Program-made: the position numbers and the translations under genes
The notes under the pieces: generated by a model
Told to the model about the DNA's origin: nothing
Seen by the model: only the letters and a program-made list of their open reading frames with translations
Database searches by the model: none
Shown: positions 15,770 through 25,156 of the stretch, piece after piece
How the letters are laid out: every line of letters begins with the position of its first letter
How positions within the stretch are numbered: the first letter of the stretch is position 1
Assembly (NCBI GenBank): GCA_014084085.1
Contig: NPFB01000040.1
Coordinates: forward strand, 550 to 38,170
DNA from: Hondaea fermentalgiana
Lineage: Eukaryota; Sar; Bigyra; Thraustochytrida; Thraustochytriidae
Length of the DNA: 37,621 nt
Direction: 5' to 3'

Positions 15770-17908
15770 ATGGAGGTCGAACTCCGACGCCTCGTGGAGC
15801 TGTTGCGGCGCGCGGAAGACGAGGGCGAGCAGGAAGAGGTGGCGCGGCAGATATCCGCTGACCTGCACGGCGCCCAAAGACTGGCGGCGAAGAAGGCGGA
15901 CGTGCAGGAACTCACGGGCCTCGCGCTCGCGACGCCCAACAGCGACGTGCGCAAGGCGTGTATACGCGCGCTCGTGACGCTCGTTCCACTCGTCGAAAAA
16001 GGAAACAAGGTGTTCGGCGAGGATATCCTGGACGTCTGCTTTGCATTTGCGGATGACCGGGAGGTCGGGTCCGCTTGCCTCGATATTCTTGTAAGCCTGC
16101 TCGATTCCACAGAACCAGATCACGCCACCCACTTGAGAGAACCTGCTGTGGAGCGGGGCGCCATCGATCTGATTTTACGCGCAATACAGCAAGCTGCGCG
16201 CTCAGAAGATGATGACCGCGTGGTGGACAAACTTTTTGGAGGCCTTGCAGCTCTGGCGAGTGAGCCCACGTATGCGCTCGAGCTGCACGTCAAGGGCATT
16301 TGGTTTTTCCTCCGGGAAATCTACGACACCACGCAAAGAATGACTACCAACTTTTTCATGCTTATGCATTCCGGCACGAGGTCGCTCTTGCATTCTCCAT
16401 TCTGCAACCATCGTGCATCCACAGCGGCGCAGCACTTGCGAAATACTGCACGGAAGTCCTCATCATTGTCCGGCCTGGATGGCGCTTCAGAATTTTATTA
16501 CGAGCCGAGCCACGGTTACTCGGCGCAGCGCGGACTGTTGGATGACTCCAAGCTTGGTGCTGACACAGAGGCAATGGATCTTGCAAGCGAGGTGTGCTAC
16601 CAGATTTCTTCGACGGGGCTTTTGCAGATTGTCTTGCATGTGGTACGCCGTACCGACCATGATCGCGAGCTCTTTTCTACATTGAGTCTCGACATTATTC
16701 ATGTGCTCGCGCCCGCGATGCACAAGACCGTTCCGGAAAAGATGAGGATTCAGATTGTTCGCGCAATGGTGAAAATCATTCCCTCGTTTCGAGATGGTCG
16801 ACTCGGGTCCGTGGTGAACATACTCGATGCCCTCGCCAGGTATCCGGCAAATCAAGGCATTATTTGTCAGTGCGGCGCCGTACAGACTTTGGCGCAAAAG
16901 GGTTCGCAGCTTCTGCAGCGGCACGACCCCGAGACGCGGCGGCTCTGCGCATTAATTGTCGACTTTTTCAACTTTTTCAGTACTTTGCCCGAGGGCCCCG
17001 CAGAGCTCAGTGCACATGCGTGCGTCCGTTTCCTTCAGGAGGCCATGGCGGACATTGCGGATGTGCGCATCAAGAGTCGGCCAAGGTCGACGGCCAGCGC
17101 TCTGAGCATTCGAAGTTCTTTGAGCGCCGCCACGAGCGCATCATCAGCTGCGGGTGACTGGATGTCTTCGATGGAGTTTTCGGCGCTCTTGGCTCTGACA
17201 AACATTGCATTGCAATCGCCCATGATGACAAGCGTTACCGAAGCCAACCTGCACCACGCCCTGGTCTCAGCGGCGGCGCGCCAAGATGAGCTTGGTCTCA
17301 TGGCTGTTCTCGCCTCAGCCTTCTTTCTCGGCCGTTCAACGGGCGCGTACAGCTCGCGTGAGTTTCCCCGTCTGCAGCACGAGCATGTTCTGCTTTTGAG
17401 CAAGCTTTTTGATGATGCTGACGAGGGTGAGACCACCTTTGGAGCGGCCGAGTGGTCCATCTCGGAACTCCTCGAGGCTCTGCAGTATTTGGCCCTTGCT
17501 CCGCATAATGGAAGCGAATTGCAGCCTGTGTTACCCGGTGTCCTTGCTACACTGCGTCGCGCACTCAAAGCTGGGCCCGAGCCGGATGCCGATCTCATTG
17601 GTCTCATCGTCAAAGTGTTGCTCACCATGTCGTACCACAAAGAAGTCATGTCTGGGCTCATGGAACGACGCGCTCTTGTGGAGAAGCTTTTGCTGCAGGC
17701 TCGAAAAGCACTTCCCTCTTTTTACCTTGCTCGGCGTGACGTCGAGACGCTGCTCACCAGCATCGAGTCCGAGGAGATTGCGCAAGAGCGCTCGCCGTAC
17801 CGCTTTGGCGCCGCGGGCATGGCCCAAGGTTTCGTCAAGCGTGTCTCGCGCTCCTTGGCCCGTGCTAGCCTCACACGTATGCGCGCTTCCGGCAAGGTCC
17901 CGGCTTGA
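15770..17908 (+). CDS. ARM/HEAT-like helical repeat protein, 712 aa
   Basis: The first ATG with a coding-like downstream sequence is at 15770 (gcagcATGg, MEVELRRLVELLRRAEDEG). The open frame extends upstream only as GC-rich, Arg-rich sequence without ATG. The protein is built of paired helices typical of armadillo or HEAT repeats. Examples are VRKACIRALVTLVPLVEKG (about 70), GSACLDILVSLLDSTE, VVDKLFGGLAALASEP, FSALLALTNIALQSPMM and ELLEALQYLALAPHNGSE. No catalytic motif is seen. The tail is basic (VKRVSRSLARASLTRMR). It is probably an adaptor, and the partner is unknown. Around 16340-16480 (residues about 190-240) the main frame becomes Ser/His-rich, while another frame there encodes a helix-like segment. 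A pair of compensating frameshifts or a hidden splice is possible there. Confidence 0.8.
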   Translation: MEVELRRLVELLRRAEDEGEQEEVARQISADLHGAQRLAAKKADVQELTGLALATPNSDVRKACIRALVTLVPLVEKGNKVFGEDILDVCFAFADDREVGSACLDILVSLLDSTEPDHATHLREPAVERGAIDLILRAIQQAARSEDDDRVVDKLFGGLAALASEPTYALELHVKGIWFFLREIYDTTQRMTTNFFMLMHSGTRSLLHSPFCNHRASTAAQHLRNTARKSSSLSGLDGASEFYYEPSHGYSAQRGLLDDSKLGADTEAMDLASEVCYQISSTGLLQIVLHVVRRTDHDRELFSTLSLDIIHVLAPAMHKTVPEKMRIQIVRAMVKIIPSFRDGRLGSVVNILDALARYPANQGIICQCGAVQTLAQKGSQLLQRHDPETRRLCALIVDFFNFFSTLPEGPAELSAHACVRFLQEAMADIADVRIKSRPRSTASALSIRSSLSAATSASSAAGDWMSSMEFSALLALTNIALQSPMMTSVTEANLHHALVSAAARQDELGLMAVLASAFFLGRSTGAYSSREFPRLQHEHVLLLSKLFDDADEGETTFGAAEWSISELLEALQYLALAPHNGSELQPVLPGVLATLRRALKAGPEPDADLIGLIVKVLLTMSYHKEVMSGLMERRALVEKLLLQARKALPSFYLARRDVETLLTSIESEEIAQERSPYRFGAAGMAQGFVKRVSRSLARASLTRMRASGKVPA

Positions 17909-18623
17909 TACACGCGGGCCTGGTGCATTTAATGGATGCTTTGTAGGATATTGCAGCGGGCTTTTCTGAAAGTGAGAGTTTGCTCTCCTCCTGTGCACGC
18001 ACGCACTCCATCGCCTTGCTTCCCTTTTCTCTTTTCCTTTTAAACATGTGGTGCGAACCTGCCGGCTAAGCGGCCGCGCAAGCCAAGGTATGCATTCTAT
18101 CTGACCCTTATGTTCTCTTTTCTCCTGTTTTACGAACGAAAGCAATTTTGCTTGTTTCTTTGTTGATTCGTTGATTTTCACATTTAGGTGCGCAAAGCCT
18201 TTCCTTTCCCAGGGTAACATTTTCCTCGCCACGAGAAGGCCTGCTTTTCTCTCTCACGATGAACCAGCCTTGAATCGACCAATCTCTACGTCTTTCTCTT
18301 TGTGTCCCGATGTCCTCCCCCGATGATCGATGCCTCGGGCCGCTTGCCCAAAAAAGAGGCCTAACCCAAGACTAATGCGCGCGGGGCGCCGCGACCGCGC
18401 AAGAAAGGGGCGCCAGCGCTGCGAGGCGCGACGGCGGCGCGGCCACCCGCGAGGTCGCGCGGGGCAGTCGTCGAGCCCTGCTGCACGCACGCGAAGACCT
18501 TGCGAGCGGTCCGAGCGCCTGCAGACGCCACGCCGGAGCAAGGAATTGGCGCGTCGCCACTCACTGACGACTGGGAGGTCGCGGGCGAGCGAGCGAGCGA
18601 GGGGCGAGCAGCCGAGAAGCACC
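17909..18623. other. Intergenic region, no gene seen
   Basis: This is the 3' flank of the ARM gene and the 5' flank of the mL53-like gene. It is pyrimidine-rich at 18020-18180 and then strongly GC-rich. A (GCGA)n tetranucleotide run at about 18585-18605 lies just before the mL53-like ATG. Confidence 0.5.
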
Positions 18624-19181
18624 ATGGCCACCAAGGCGCTCCAACACGTGTCGAAGGCCTTCGTGAAGCTCGCTGTGCTCGAACCGTCGAGCGTGGTTGC
18701 CAAGGAGTTCGTGAGCGTGGCGCAGTCTCCCAAGGTGCGCAAGTCGTGCCCCGGTCTCGAGCTCAAGGTCAGCCTTCTTGACCCGCCAACTATTTCCCCG
18801 CAAGCATTCGGTAAGTCAGCCAGGTCCTGAGCTGTCGGCATCTCGCACGAATCGTCGTGGTCTTCTTGTGTCCAGAACTGCGCGACACAAATACAATCTT
18901 TTCGCTTGCAAGAGAACTTGCGTTTGGCCTACAGAGGGCTGGCTGCTCATCATCGCTCACAACACAGCGGCAAAGACAGACGACTAACTCGCAAAGCTTT
19001 GCGCTGTCCATCATATTCTCTTTGATTTTGCACAGAGTCTGATCTGGAAAGGTCAAGCATTCATCTTACGTTCGCTGACAAGTCGGAGCTCTCCTTTGAT
19101 GCTGCGTGGTCAATGCAAGAGGTTCTTAAGACCTGCATTACCCACGCAGACGAGAATGAAATCCCTGTGATTAAGTCTTGA
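18624..19181 (+). CDS. Mitochondrial large-subunit ribosomal protein mL53-like, two exons
   Basis: Exons are 18624-18810 and 19036-19181. The intron is 225 bp (GTAAGT...TTTGCACAG), and the joined phase gives QAF-ESDLERSSIHLTFADK. The product is 110 residues, the size of mL53 (MRPL53, about 112 aa). The pattern is a short N-terminal strand (AFVKLAVLEPSSVVAKEF) and a conserved KVRKSCPGLELKVSLLDPP, comparable to the mL53 element with KVR-x-x-N-L-x-C. Next come a strand (IHLTFADKSELSF) and a helix (SMQEVLKTCITHADENE). This is the thioredoxin-like fold of the L51/S25/mL53 group. A presequence is not obvious, as in some mL53 proteins. The subunit name is inference; another protein of this small fold group is possible. 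The next two genes are also predicted mitochondrial. Confidence 0.7.
18811..19035 (+). other. Intron of the mL53-like gene
   Basis: The donor is GTAAGT at 18811 and the acceptor TTTGCACAG ends at 19035. The splice joins codons in phase 1. The next possible AG (19037) would create an immediate in-frame TGA, which fixes the acceptor. Confidence 0.85.
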
Positions 19182-19876
19182 TTGAGCCATGTATTGATTC
19201 ATTGATTCATTGATCGGTTTCTTTGGATGAGTGAGTGAGTGAGTCAATGGGTGATCCAACATGCAATGCCTTGTCTTGTATTCATGTATTATCATCTCTT
19301 TGGAAAATGGATAAAGAATTTGCGCCGCTTTTCTCGACGCAGAGCAGCGATATTCATCTTCTCTATCGTCTTCCGTTATCCTCACTTTCTACAAAGAGTC
19401 TGTTTTTTATATACCCAACATGGAGGCATGGTGATGTGCGAGTGAGCCTCGATTTTTTTATTTGTTCTTCCTGGACCTATGAGGCAAAGAAACGACTGGG
19501 TATCTCCGAAAGTTGGCCCCAATTCCTGCACTCTACTACGCTTCGATCTCATGTAGACCCCACGGAAGCTCCGTGCCACATTGGCGGGCCCCAGACTCGG
19601 TCTTGTTTCGTCTTGTTTCGTCTTGTTTCGCAGTGGGCCTCTTACGTTTTTATTGTAAATTTAGACCCGGAAAGGGCCTAAAAGAAGTTGCGGCCGCGAG
19701 CTTGTGGTCAACTAGCACTGCAAACCAAGTCCTTGCGCGCGACCGAGGGCTTCGCAGGCGCGGCAGAGCGCGGCGCGATCGAGGCGGCGGCGGGGGGGGG
19801 GCTGGAGCGCCCGCGCAGCTGTAGCGCGCGCTATCCTCTCGGGTTGACGGCACGTACGCGCTCGTAAAACAAGAAG
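19182..19876. other. Intergenic region with short tandem repeats
   Basis: No supported gene. It contains ATTGATTC repeats (19193-19214), a GAGT run (19227-19245), three exact 10-bp copies of tcttgtttcg (19601-19630) and a run of ten Gs (19792-19801). A 144-codon ATG frame (19247-19681) is judged spurious. Confidence 0.6.
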
Positions 19877-20890
19877 ATGACGATTGGTCTGCTGGCGCTG
19901 CGCTCGGCGGCGCGGTCGCTCGCGACGACGACTGGCGCGCCCCGGGCTACTCAGCAGTACGCAGCACGAGGCGCAGTCTCCCTTCTCAACTCGCACGTGG
20001 AAACCTTGGCCATGGCGCAGCCCGTGCAAAAGGTCCAGGCCCGCACCATGGTTGCCAAGGCCACGGGCGTCAAGAGGGAGGGCTTTTTTGACCGCATTGG
20101 CAACATGCTGCAGTCTCGCACCGAGAAGACGCAGGAGAAGGGGCGCCTAGAGATGGAACGCGATCTCATCGAATTCATGAAGACGCAAGATCACTTTCCG
20201 CTCTCCGTGTACCGCGGTGTTATCGAAGTAAGTCAACCATTGCCCCAAATTTCAGTGCATCGATCGCCAATACGCTCGGCCTCGTGCGTGGTGCTTGAAC
20301 TGGGGAAGAGCACTTCAAGTCTCTGGAGAGGCAAGTACGTCGACTAACATTGAACTCGCTGCTGTTGATTCGAACGCGCTACTTTTGACCCCAAACAACA
20401 GAAATCCGTAGAGAAGAGCGAGGAAGGTTACAGATACTGGCTTTCCAAGGTTCCTGGTGTTCGAGAGGCCTCGGGACGTGAGCAAACCGACGCCATGCTG
20501 AGCATCTTCGATGTGATGACTTCCACGGAGCTCAGCGGCGAGACTCCACTTGGTCCAGCCGAAGTCGAGCGCATTGCTACTTCTGCTGGCGTTGACATCC
20601 AGGCTGTGCAGCAGCTCGTGCAGATGCATGCAGCCATGCAGCAAATGCACCGCTGGATCAAGCACCGCCAGGCCAAGAATGAATTTGTTCCTGATTCCTT
20701 TGCCGAAGCCATGAGGCACATGCGTGTCGATCGCGAGGGCGGCGCTCCCCAGCGCCCGCCTCTCTGGCGAGTTGCCCTCATCAAAAAAGAATTCGAGCAA
20801 AAGAACAACTTTCGCGACAAGTATGGCCGGAGGCGCGGCTCCTCCATGCTCAAGAAGATGCGCAAGAACAACGAGGCTCTTGCGAGGTAG
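19877..20890 (+). CDS. Predicted mitochondrial protein with SRP54 M-domain signature, two exons, 279 aa
   Basis: Exons are 19877-20227 and 20402-20890. The intron is 174 bp (GTAAGT...AACAACAG), in phase 0 after GVIE. The N-terminus (TIGLLALRSAARSLATTTG and more Arg/Ala/Ser) is a classic mitochondrial targeting sequence without acidic residues for about 40 positions. Residues about 145-215 follow the order of an SRP54 M domain: MLSIFDVMTSTELSGETPLG, then VERIATSAGVDIQAVQQLVQ, then a Met-rich amphipathic helix (MHAAMQQMHRWIK). This mirrors the family's SMT-x-x-E, R-I-A-x-G-S-G-x-x-x-x-x-V-x-x-L-L and Q-M-x-K-M-M elements. There is no GTPase (NG) domain. The C-terminal 60 residues are basic (FEQKNNFRDKYGRRRG). 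It may bind RNA or hydrophobic segments, for example at the mitoribosome or in membrane insertion. That role is inference. Confidence 0.8.
20228..20401 (+). other. Intron of the SRP54-M-like gene
   Basis: The donor GTAAGT is at 20228 and the acceptor CAACAG ends at 20401. It joins in phase 0 and links two frames that otherwise terminate. Confidence 0.88.
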
Positions 20891-21040
20891 AATGGTATTG
20901 CTTTCTCCTTCAAAAAGAAATTATAACTTTTACGGAGCGCAAGCTTGCTCATCGCATTCGAGAACTCCATTTCTTTTCAGGACGAGGGGCTTCGGCCTCT
21001 GACTGGTTCTGACGAGACACCAAGATTTGTCGCAATCAAT

Positions 21041-21529
21041 TTATTGTTCCGGGAAAACTAGCGCCCATTCATGGATCTTGTAGCTGGTGATAAGTCCGTT
21101 CTTCAAGTAAGGATCACCTTGAGCAAAATCATCTACGAGCTGCTTGTCATCGCATTCAAAGTGCAGCACCGCGCCCTCTGCCGCGCCGTACGCGCCGGCG
21201 GTCTTAATGACACCCTTTTCATATTGCTCTTTGACTCTGGCCAGGTGATCCGACCGGTACGGCTCGCGCTTCTCCAGCATGCCGTCGACGTACTCGTCTT
21301 TTTGCGGGTGGAACACAAGCACGTGTTAGAGCAAGCATGTTCATCTTTCCTTTTCACGGACGGGGGGGGGGGGTAATTCCTTTGTTGGTTCAGTCATGGA
21401 AAACGTACAGTTGAGCAGGTAGTGCTTCTCGCGCACAGCCATCTGCATCGCTCTCGGCGCGAGGCCCGTTCGGAGCGTCGTCCGGGCCGCCTGAGTCTGC
21501 AAGCGCCGCGCCGCAGCAAGAAGCGCCAT
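21041..21529 (-). CDS. YCII-domain protein with mitochondrial presequence, two exons, 125 aa
   Basis: Exon 1 is 21529-21409 and exon 2 is 21297-21041. The intron is 111 bp (21408-21298): donor GTACGT, a perfect CTAAC branch-point word, and acceptor CGCAAAAAG. The joined frame reads EKHYLLNYEYVDGMLEKREP, the typical YCII opening (Y-x-L-x-x-Y-V-x-D-x-L-x-x-R). HLARVKEQYEKGVIKTAGAYG and AVLHFECDDKQLVDDFAQGD follow, then YLKNGLITSYKIHEWAL, containing the conserved D-P-Y-x-x-x-G-L-x-x-x-x-x-x-x-x-W. The first about 30 residues (LLAAARRLQTQAARTTLRTG) are a mitochondrial targeting sequence. YCII proteins have a ferredoxin-like dimeric fold and their reactions are mostly unknown. AATAAA on the coding strand lies a few bases beyond the stop. 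The intron holds a run of 12 Cs on the coding strand. It is divergent from the WDR59-like gene. Confidence 0.88.
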
Positions 21530-22219
21530 TTTGCTTTGCCTTGCGTTGCTTTGCTTGGCTTGACTTGGCTTGGCTTGGCTCTGCTTTGAGTGCTCGCTCG
21601 CTCGCTCGCTCGCTCGCTCGCTTGCCGCTTGCTCACGTATGGCTGGCCGGCCTTTGCGCTCTGGGCACCACGCGCAGACCTATACAAGATCGCTTTTTGC
21701 TTTCTCTCACACCTCACCTCACCGCACCTCACCTTGACTTGACTTGTCATCCATTTCGAATTCGATCCTTTTTCTTCGATCTCTCGCACAGACCAGCAAG
21801 AAAACGACCCGAAGAAAGTATATAGTACCTGGATGAAGACTCACGTTGTCATCATTGAGCAAGACGAACGCGATGAAGTAGATGTTGTTCGCGACGAGAA
21901 GCGTGCGGCTTCAAAAGATTTCACGATCCAGTAAAAATCATCAAAAACGTAGCAGCATATCTTTTCTTCTTCGAATGCCCCAGATCCAGGCTCAGAAGAA
22001 GGTCCTTCGCTCTCGACGCACATCGACTCGCTTCGGATCGCCAAAAACATTGCGATGTCTCGGAATCGCGCAGGTCGTCCCTTTTTCCATCGTCGATCGG
22101 ATCGACCTCGTGCTACAGTGTCACGTGTCACCAAGTTTTCGCTCGCGAGTTTGGCAACAAAACAACTTGAAGAGCCACTTCAAATTTGGTGGAGATACTG
22201 GTAGGGGCGCCGAGGCGCG
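21530..22219. promoter_or_regulatory. Divergent spacer between YCII and WDR59-like genes, repeat-rich
   Basis: It contains ggcttgg/gacttgg pentanucleotide-type repeats (about 21548-21590; AAGCC on the YCII coding strand). A pure CTCG tetranucleotide array (about 21593-21625) and cctcacctcac repeats (about 21711-21735) follow. Small upstream ORFs (ATG at 21834, 33 codons; ATG at 21882, 136 codons) precede and overlap the WDR59-like start. None has a recognisable product. Confidence 0.5.
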
Positions 22220-25156
22220 ATGCAGGGCGGACGAGAGCACGGGCGCGGAGCGAGCGGACGCAGAGGAACCGACAAGGCCAAGCCGTTCCTGAGCGCCAAG
22301 AAATCGCAGTCTCACAGCGGACACGGCCATGATCAGCACAAGCAGCAGTCGATCTTGGCGACAGCCAGGAGCCTCAGGCCCACAACAGACTTGAGCGCGT
22401 TCTCTGCAAACAGCCAGAGCACACAGTCGATCTCGAGTGTCTTCTACCTGCCTCAGCAGCCGGCGTCCCCTGCTAATGCCACGGTAGCCCGTGCCACCTC
22501 GATGGAGTCGTCGACTAGCACGACGAGCAGCGTTGGATCTGCCACGCTCGTTTCCTCGTCGCAGCAGCCCTCTTCGGTCACGCAAATGCTCACCAACCTG
22601 AAGAAAAAGGCCAGAGCAGGGAATCTTCAGGGCGTGCGTCTTCAACATGTCGACCTCGTGACGCCACGTCTTGTAGCACGCTGCAGCCCGTATCTTCGCG
22701 ACCTCACATTCGACGGAAAGCCTCTAACCGCTGACCTCGCGGACCTTGCGCGAAATGTCGAGGAAGAGTATGCCGTGCGCGTTCTCATATCCTTTAACAA
22801 ACCAAATGGGGAAGTGCACGTTGCCACTGTCCCAGTTGCCGACTCGAAGGATACCCGCTTTCTCCGCGCAATTGAAGGCGTACGCAATTCCATCTCCAAG
22901 TTCAAACCGCGCATTTCCCAGCCCATCGAGAATGTTCTCAAGCTCGTCGTTAGTAACTTGAACGCAGCGGCCCGCGATTGTATCGTTGACGCTGCAGACG
23001 CACTTGCAGGTCGCGAAGGCGCCCCTGTCAATGATGCAGAAGCTGTCCCGCCACCGGGAAGCACACAGTCAAACACGCGCCCATCCTCGTCTCTGCTCTT
23101 TCAAATGGACATCTCAGAAACGCAGTCACGTAACAGAATTGCCGCGCGACCTCGTGGCGGTGCAGCCGGGCGACGTGCAAACTCTTCGTCCTCCATACCG
23201 AGTGTGAGTTCGGGTATCGCTCCCGCGCCCCGCAACAAGACCCCGGTGGGAGGCCTGCGAAGTAACGCCAGCGATGGCGGACTCACGCAGCGCACTGTGT
23301 CTACTGATTCTGGCGGGGCGGAGCCGCGCTCGCAGCCGTGCCCTCGTTTTGCCGGCGCCTCGTTCAGTGGACCTGGCCTTCTTGTTGCCTTTAGCAGCGG
23401 CGTTACCGAGCGTCTTCGCCAGCTCTCACACATTTCGCGTCCGCGCCGCGTGCGTCTCTCGCCTCCAGGCAAAGCGCCCGTTCCAACTGCAGACGCCGAG
23501 CGTCCCGTGCCACGTACCTACGAGGAGCTCATGTATCGACTTCGCATTGACGAGGCGCCCAGCACGCTACGTCCCATCGGCTCCGACCGACACTTGCGAC
23601 ATCCCGGCGGATCTGCAAACTCCCTCCTCGACGACGTGCCAAGCCTTCTCTTTAGCGGCAAGGCTGACTTTCCCGAGGAGCTCTCCGCTGACGAGGCGCA
23701 CGCCATGAGCGCACGTTTTGCCAAATACGAGAGCGTCCAAGATTCTTTGTCAATGCCCACGGCTGTAAATGGCGGCGTTCCGGGTACGAGCTCGCCGCGG
23801 GGTCCTCCGAACCCAGGAAGCGCCAGTTCGGATGGCGTTACTGTCACGCCTACATCGGAAGATGTCATTCACGCGCACGATGCGCGCGCGCAAATGCTGC
23901 GTAGAGTGGTCATTCTCGACTCAAGCCTGCTCAGCCCGATTCAGCGCTTTCTGGGTCGTGCGCTTCGGATCGGCGCCCTTGACTCTTTGCAAAAGGGTGC
24001 GCGCGCCGGACCTGCGGTGCTCCTTCCTGGCGCCAAGCCTCACATGCGCGCTTTCGGCGAGCCAGTGGCAGCAACGGGACCCCTCGCTCTGACGAATCTC
24101 TCGGAGCGCGCAGGCAAACTTCGTCACCGTGGGTCATCGTCAAGTCGCTGGTCGGCCGACATTCCATTCAAAGAACGCAAGGACTCTACAATCGTACAAA
24201 TGCACGATGATGGACCACTCGGACCTGCAAAGAGTGCCAAGACTGCTGGGGAGGAGGAAAGGGAAGCTAGGCAACATGAAAAAGACTTTCAGCATCTACA
24301 GGGACCACACGATATTGCCGCTCATGTTGAGAGCGAGGACGAGGTGGACATGGACGAGGAAGACGAAGACGAAGAACTTACTTCACTCGAGTCGCTCTTG
24401 TGTTGGTGGGACGACTTTAGCGACGAGTCAGTGCATGTTTGGGACCACCTACCTCTTCACGTGGCCAACATGCTGGCAAGTCAGTCGGTAGGACGCTTTG
24501 ATCTTGTGCAGACCTGGCACACCTTGCGTCTTATATGTCACCCAGATATTGCTGCGTACGAGAGCAATCTCACCAAAGTAATGGCGCCAGGGCCTCGCAG
24601 CGCCGAGCGCGCAGCTCGTTGGGCCATGCACCCGTGCGGACGACGTCTCGTGCAGCGAATCTTTCAGGACTTGGCCCACTTCAAGGATGTCCAGTCTCTT
24701 GCCATTCTTTCGTGCGTTCTCCAAGAAGAATCAAACAGTGAAGATTGGAAAAACACCATGTCACTTCTGGATCCGGCTCATCGAGAAGAGCATGATCGTT
24801 TTCGGCGCGCTTATGCAAACATTCTGCATCGCTGGGGTCTCAACACGAAGCGCGCCGAGGTCATGAAGTACGTCAAGCCCGATTCCCTGCAGACCGAAAC
24901 AAATCACGTTTCCATTGCTCCATCGTGCGCACACTGTGGCTCGATGCACGGCATTGACGGTGATGTGAATCGACTTCGCTGTGCAAAGGGTCGACGCCTA
25001 CAATGTGTCATTTGTAGCTGCAGCGTACGTGGATTGTGCACCTTTTGTCCACTTTGCGGGCACGGTGGCCATGCTGAGCACATGAACGCGTGGTTTCTTG
25101 CTGCCAATGAGTGTCCGACTGGATGCGGGTGCACCTGTGGAGACCACATCAAATAA
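22220..25156 (+). CDS. WDR59-like GATOR2/SEA-complex subunit without a visible WD40 propeller, 978 aa
   Basis: ATG 22220. The C-terminus is diagnostic of WDR59 (yeast Sea3). RFRRAYANILHRWGLNTKRA (about 863) is followed by a zinc-binding end at about 895-975: CAHC, CVICSCSVRGLCTFCPLCGH, GGHAEHMNAWF and CPTGCGCTCG. In GATOR2 these treble-clef/RING-type C-termini hold the cage together and control TORC1 through amino-acid signalling. Residues about 125-250 look like the central RWD-type domain. ARFAG-like and RTYEELMYRL elements at about 375-440 also match the middle of WDR59. An acidic patch lies at about 700-723. The first 120 residues are low-complexity Ser/Gln/Ala. The seven-blade WD40 propeller, normally the first about 330 residues, is missing. 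The stop lies inside a 19-bp tandem repeat. Confidence 0.87.
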   Translation: MQGGREHGRGASGRRGTDKAKPFLSAKKSQSHSGHGHDQHKQQSILATARSLRPTTDLSAFSANSQSTQSISSVFYLPQQPASPANATVARATSMESSTSTTSSVGSATLVSSSQQPSSVTQMLTNLKKKARAGNLQGVRLQHVDLVTPRLVARCSPYLRDLTFDGKPLTADLADLARNVEEEYAVRVLISFNKPNGEVHVATVPVADSKDTRFLRAIEGVRNSISKFKPRISQPIENVLKLVVSNLNAAARDCIVDAADALAGREGAPVNDAEAVPPPGSTQSNTRPSSSLLFQMDISETQSRNRIAARPRGGAAGRRANSSSSIPSVSSGIAPAPRNKTPVGGLRSNASDGGLTQRTVSTDSGGAEPRSQPCPRFAGASFSGPGLLVAFSSGVTERLRQLSHISRPRRVRLSPPGKAPVPTADAERPVPRTYEELMYRLRIDEAPSTLRPIGSDRHLRHPGGSANSLLDDVPSLLFSGKADFPEELSADEAHAMSARFAKYESVQDSLSMPTAVNGGVPGTSSPRGPPNPGSASSDGVTVTPTSEDVIHAHDARAQMLRRVVILDSSLLSPIQRFLGRALRIGALDSLQKGARAGPAVLLPGAKPHMRAFGEPVAATGPLALTNLSERAGKLRHRGSSSSRWSADIPFKERKDSTIVQMHDDGPLGPAKSAKTAGEEEREARQHEKDFQHLQGPHDIAAHVESEDEVDMDEEDEDEELTSLESLLCWWDDFSDESVHVWDHLPLHVANMLASQSVGRFDLVQTWHTLRLICHPDIAAYESNLTKVMAPGPRSAERAARWAMHPCGRRLVQRIFQDLAHFKDVQSLAILSCVLQEESNSEDWKNTMSLLDPAHREEHDRFRRAYANILHRWGLNTKRAEVMKYVKPDSLQTETNHVSIAPSCAHCGSMHGIDGDVNRLRCAKGRRLQCVICSCSVRGLCTFCPLCGHGGHAEHMNAWFLAANECPTGCGCTCGDHIK

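Noticed and set aside
19247..19681. 144-codon plus-strand ORF
   Set aside because: Runs through short tandem repeats (tcttgtttcg x3), mixed composition, no domain and no splice connection to neighbours.
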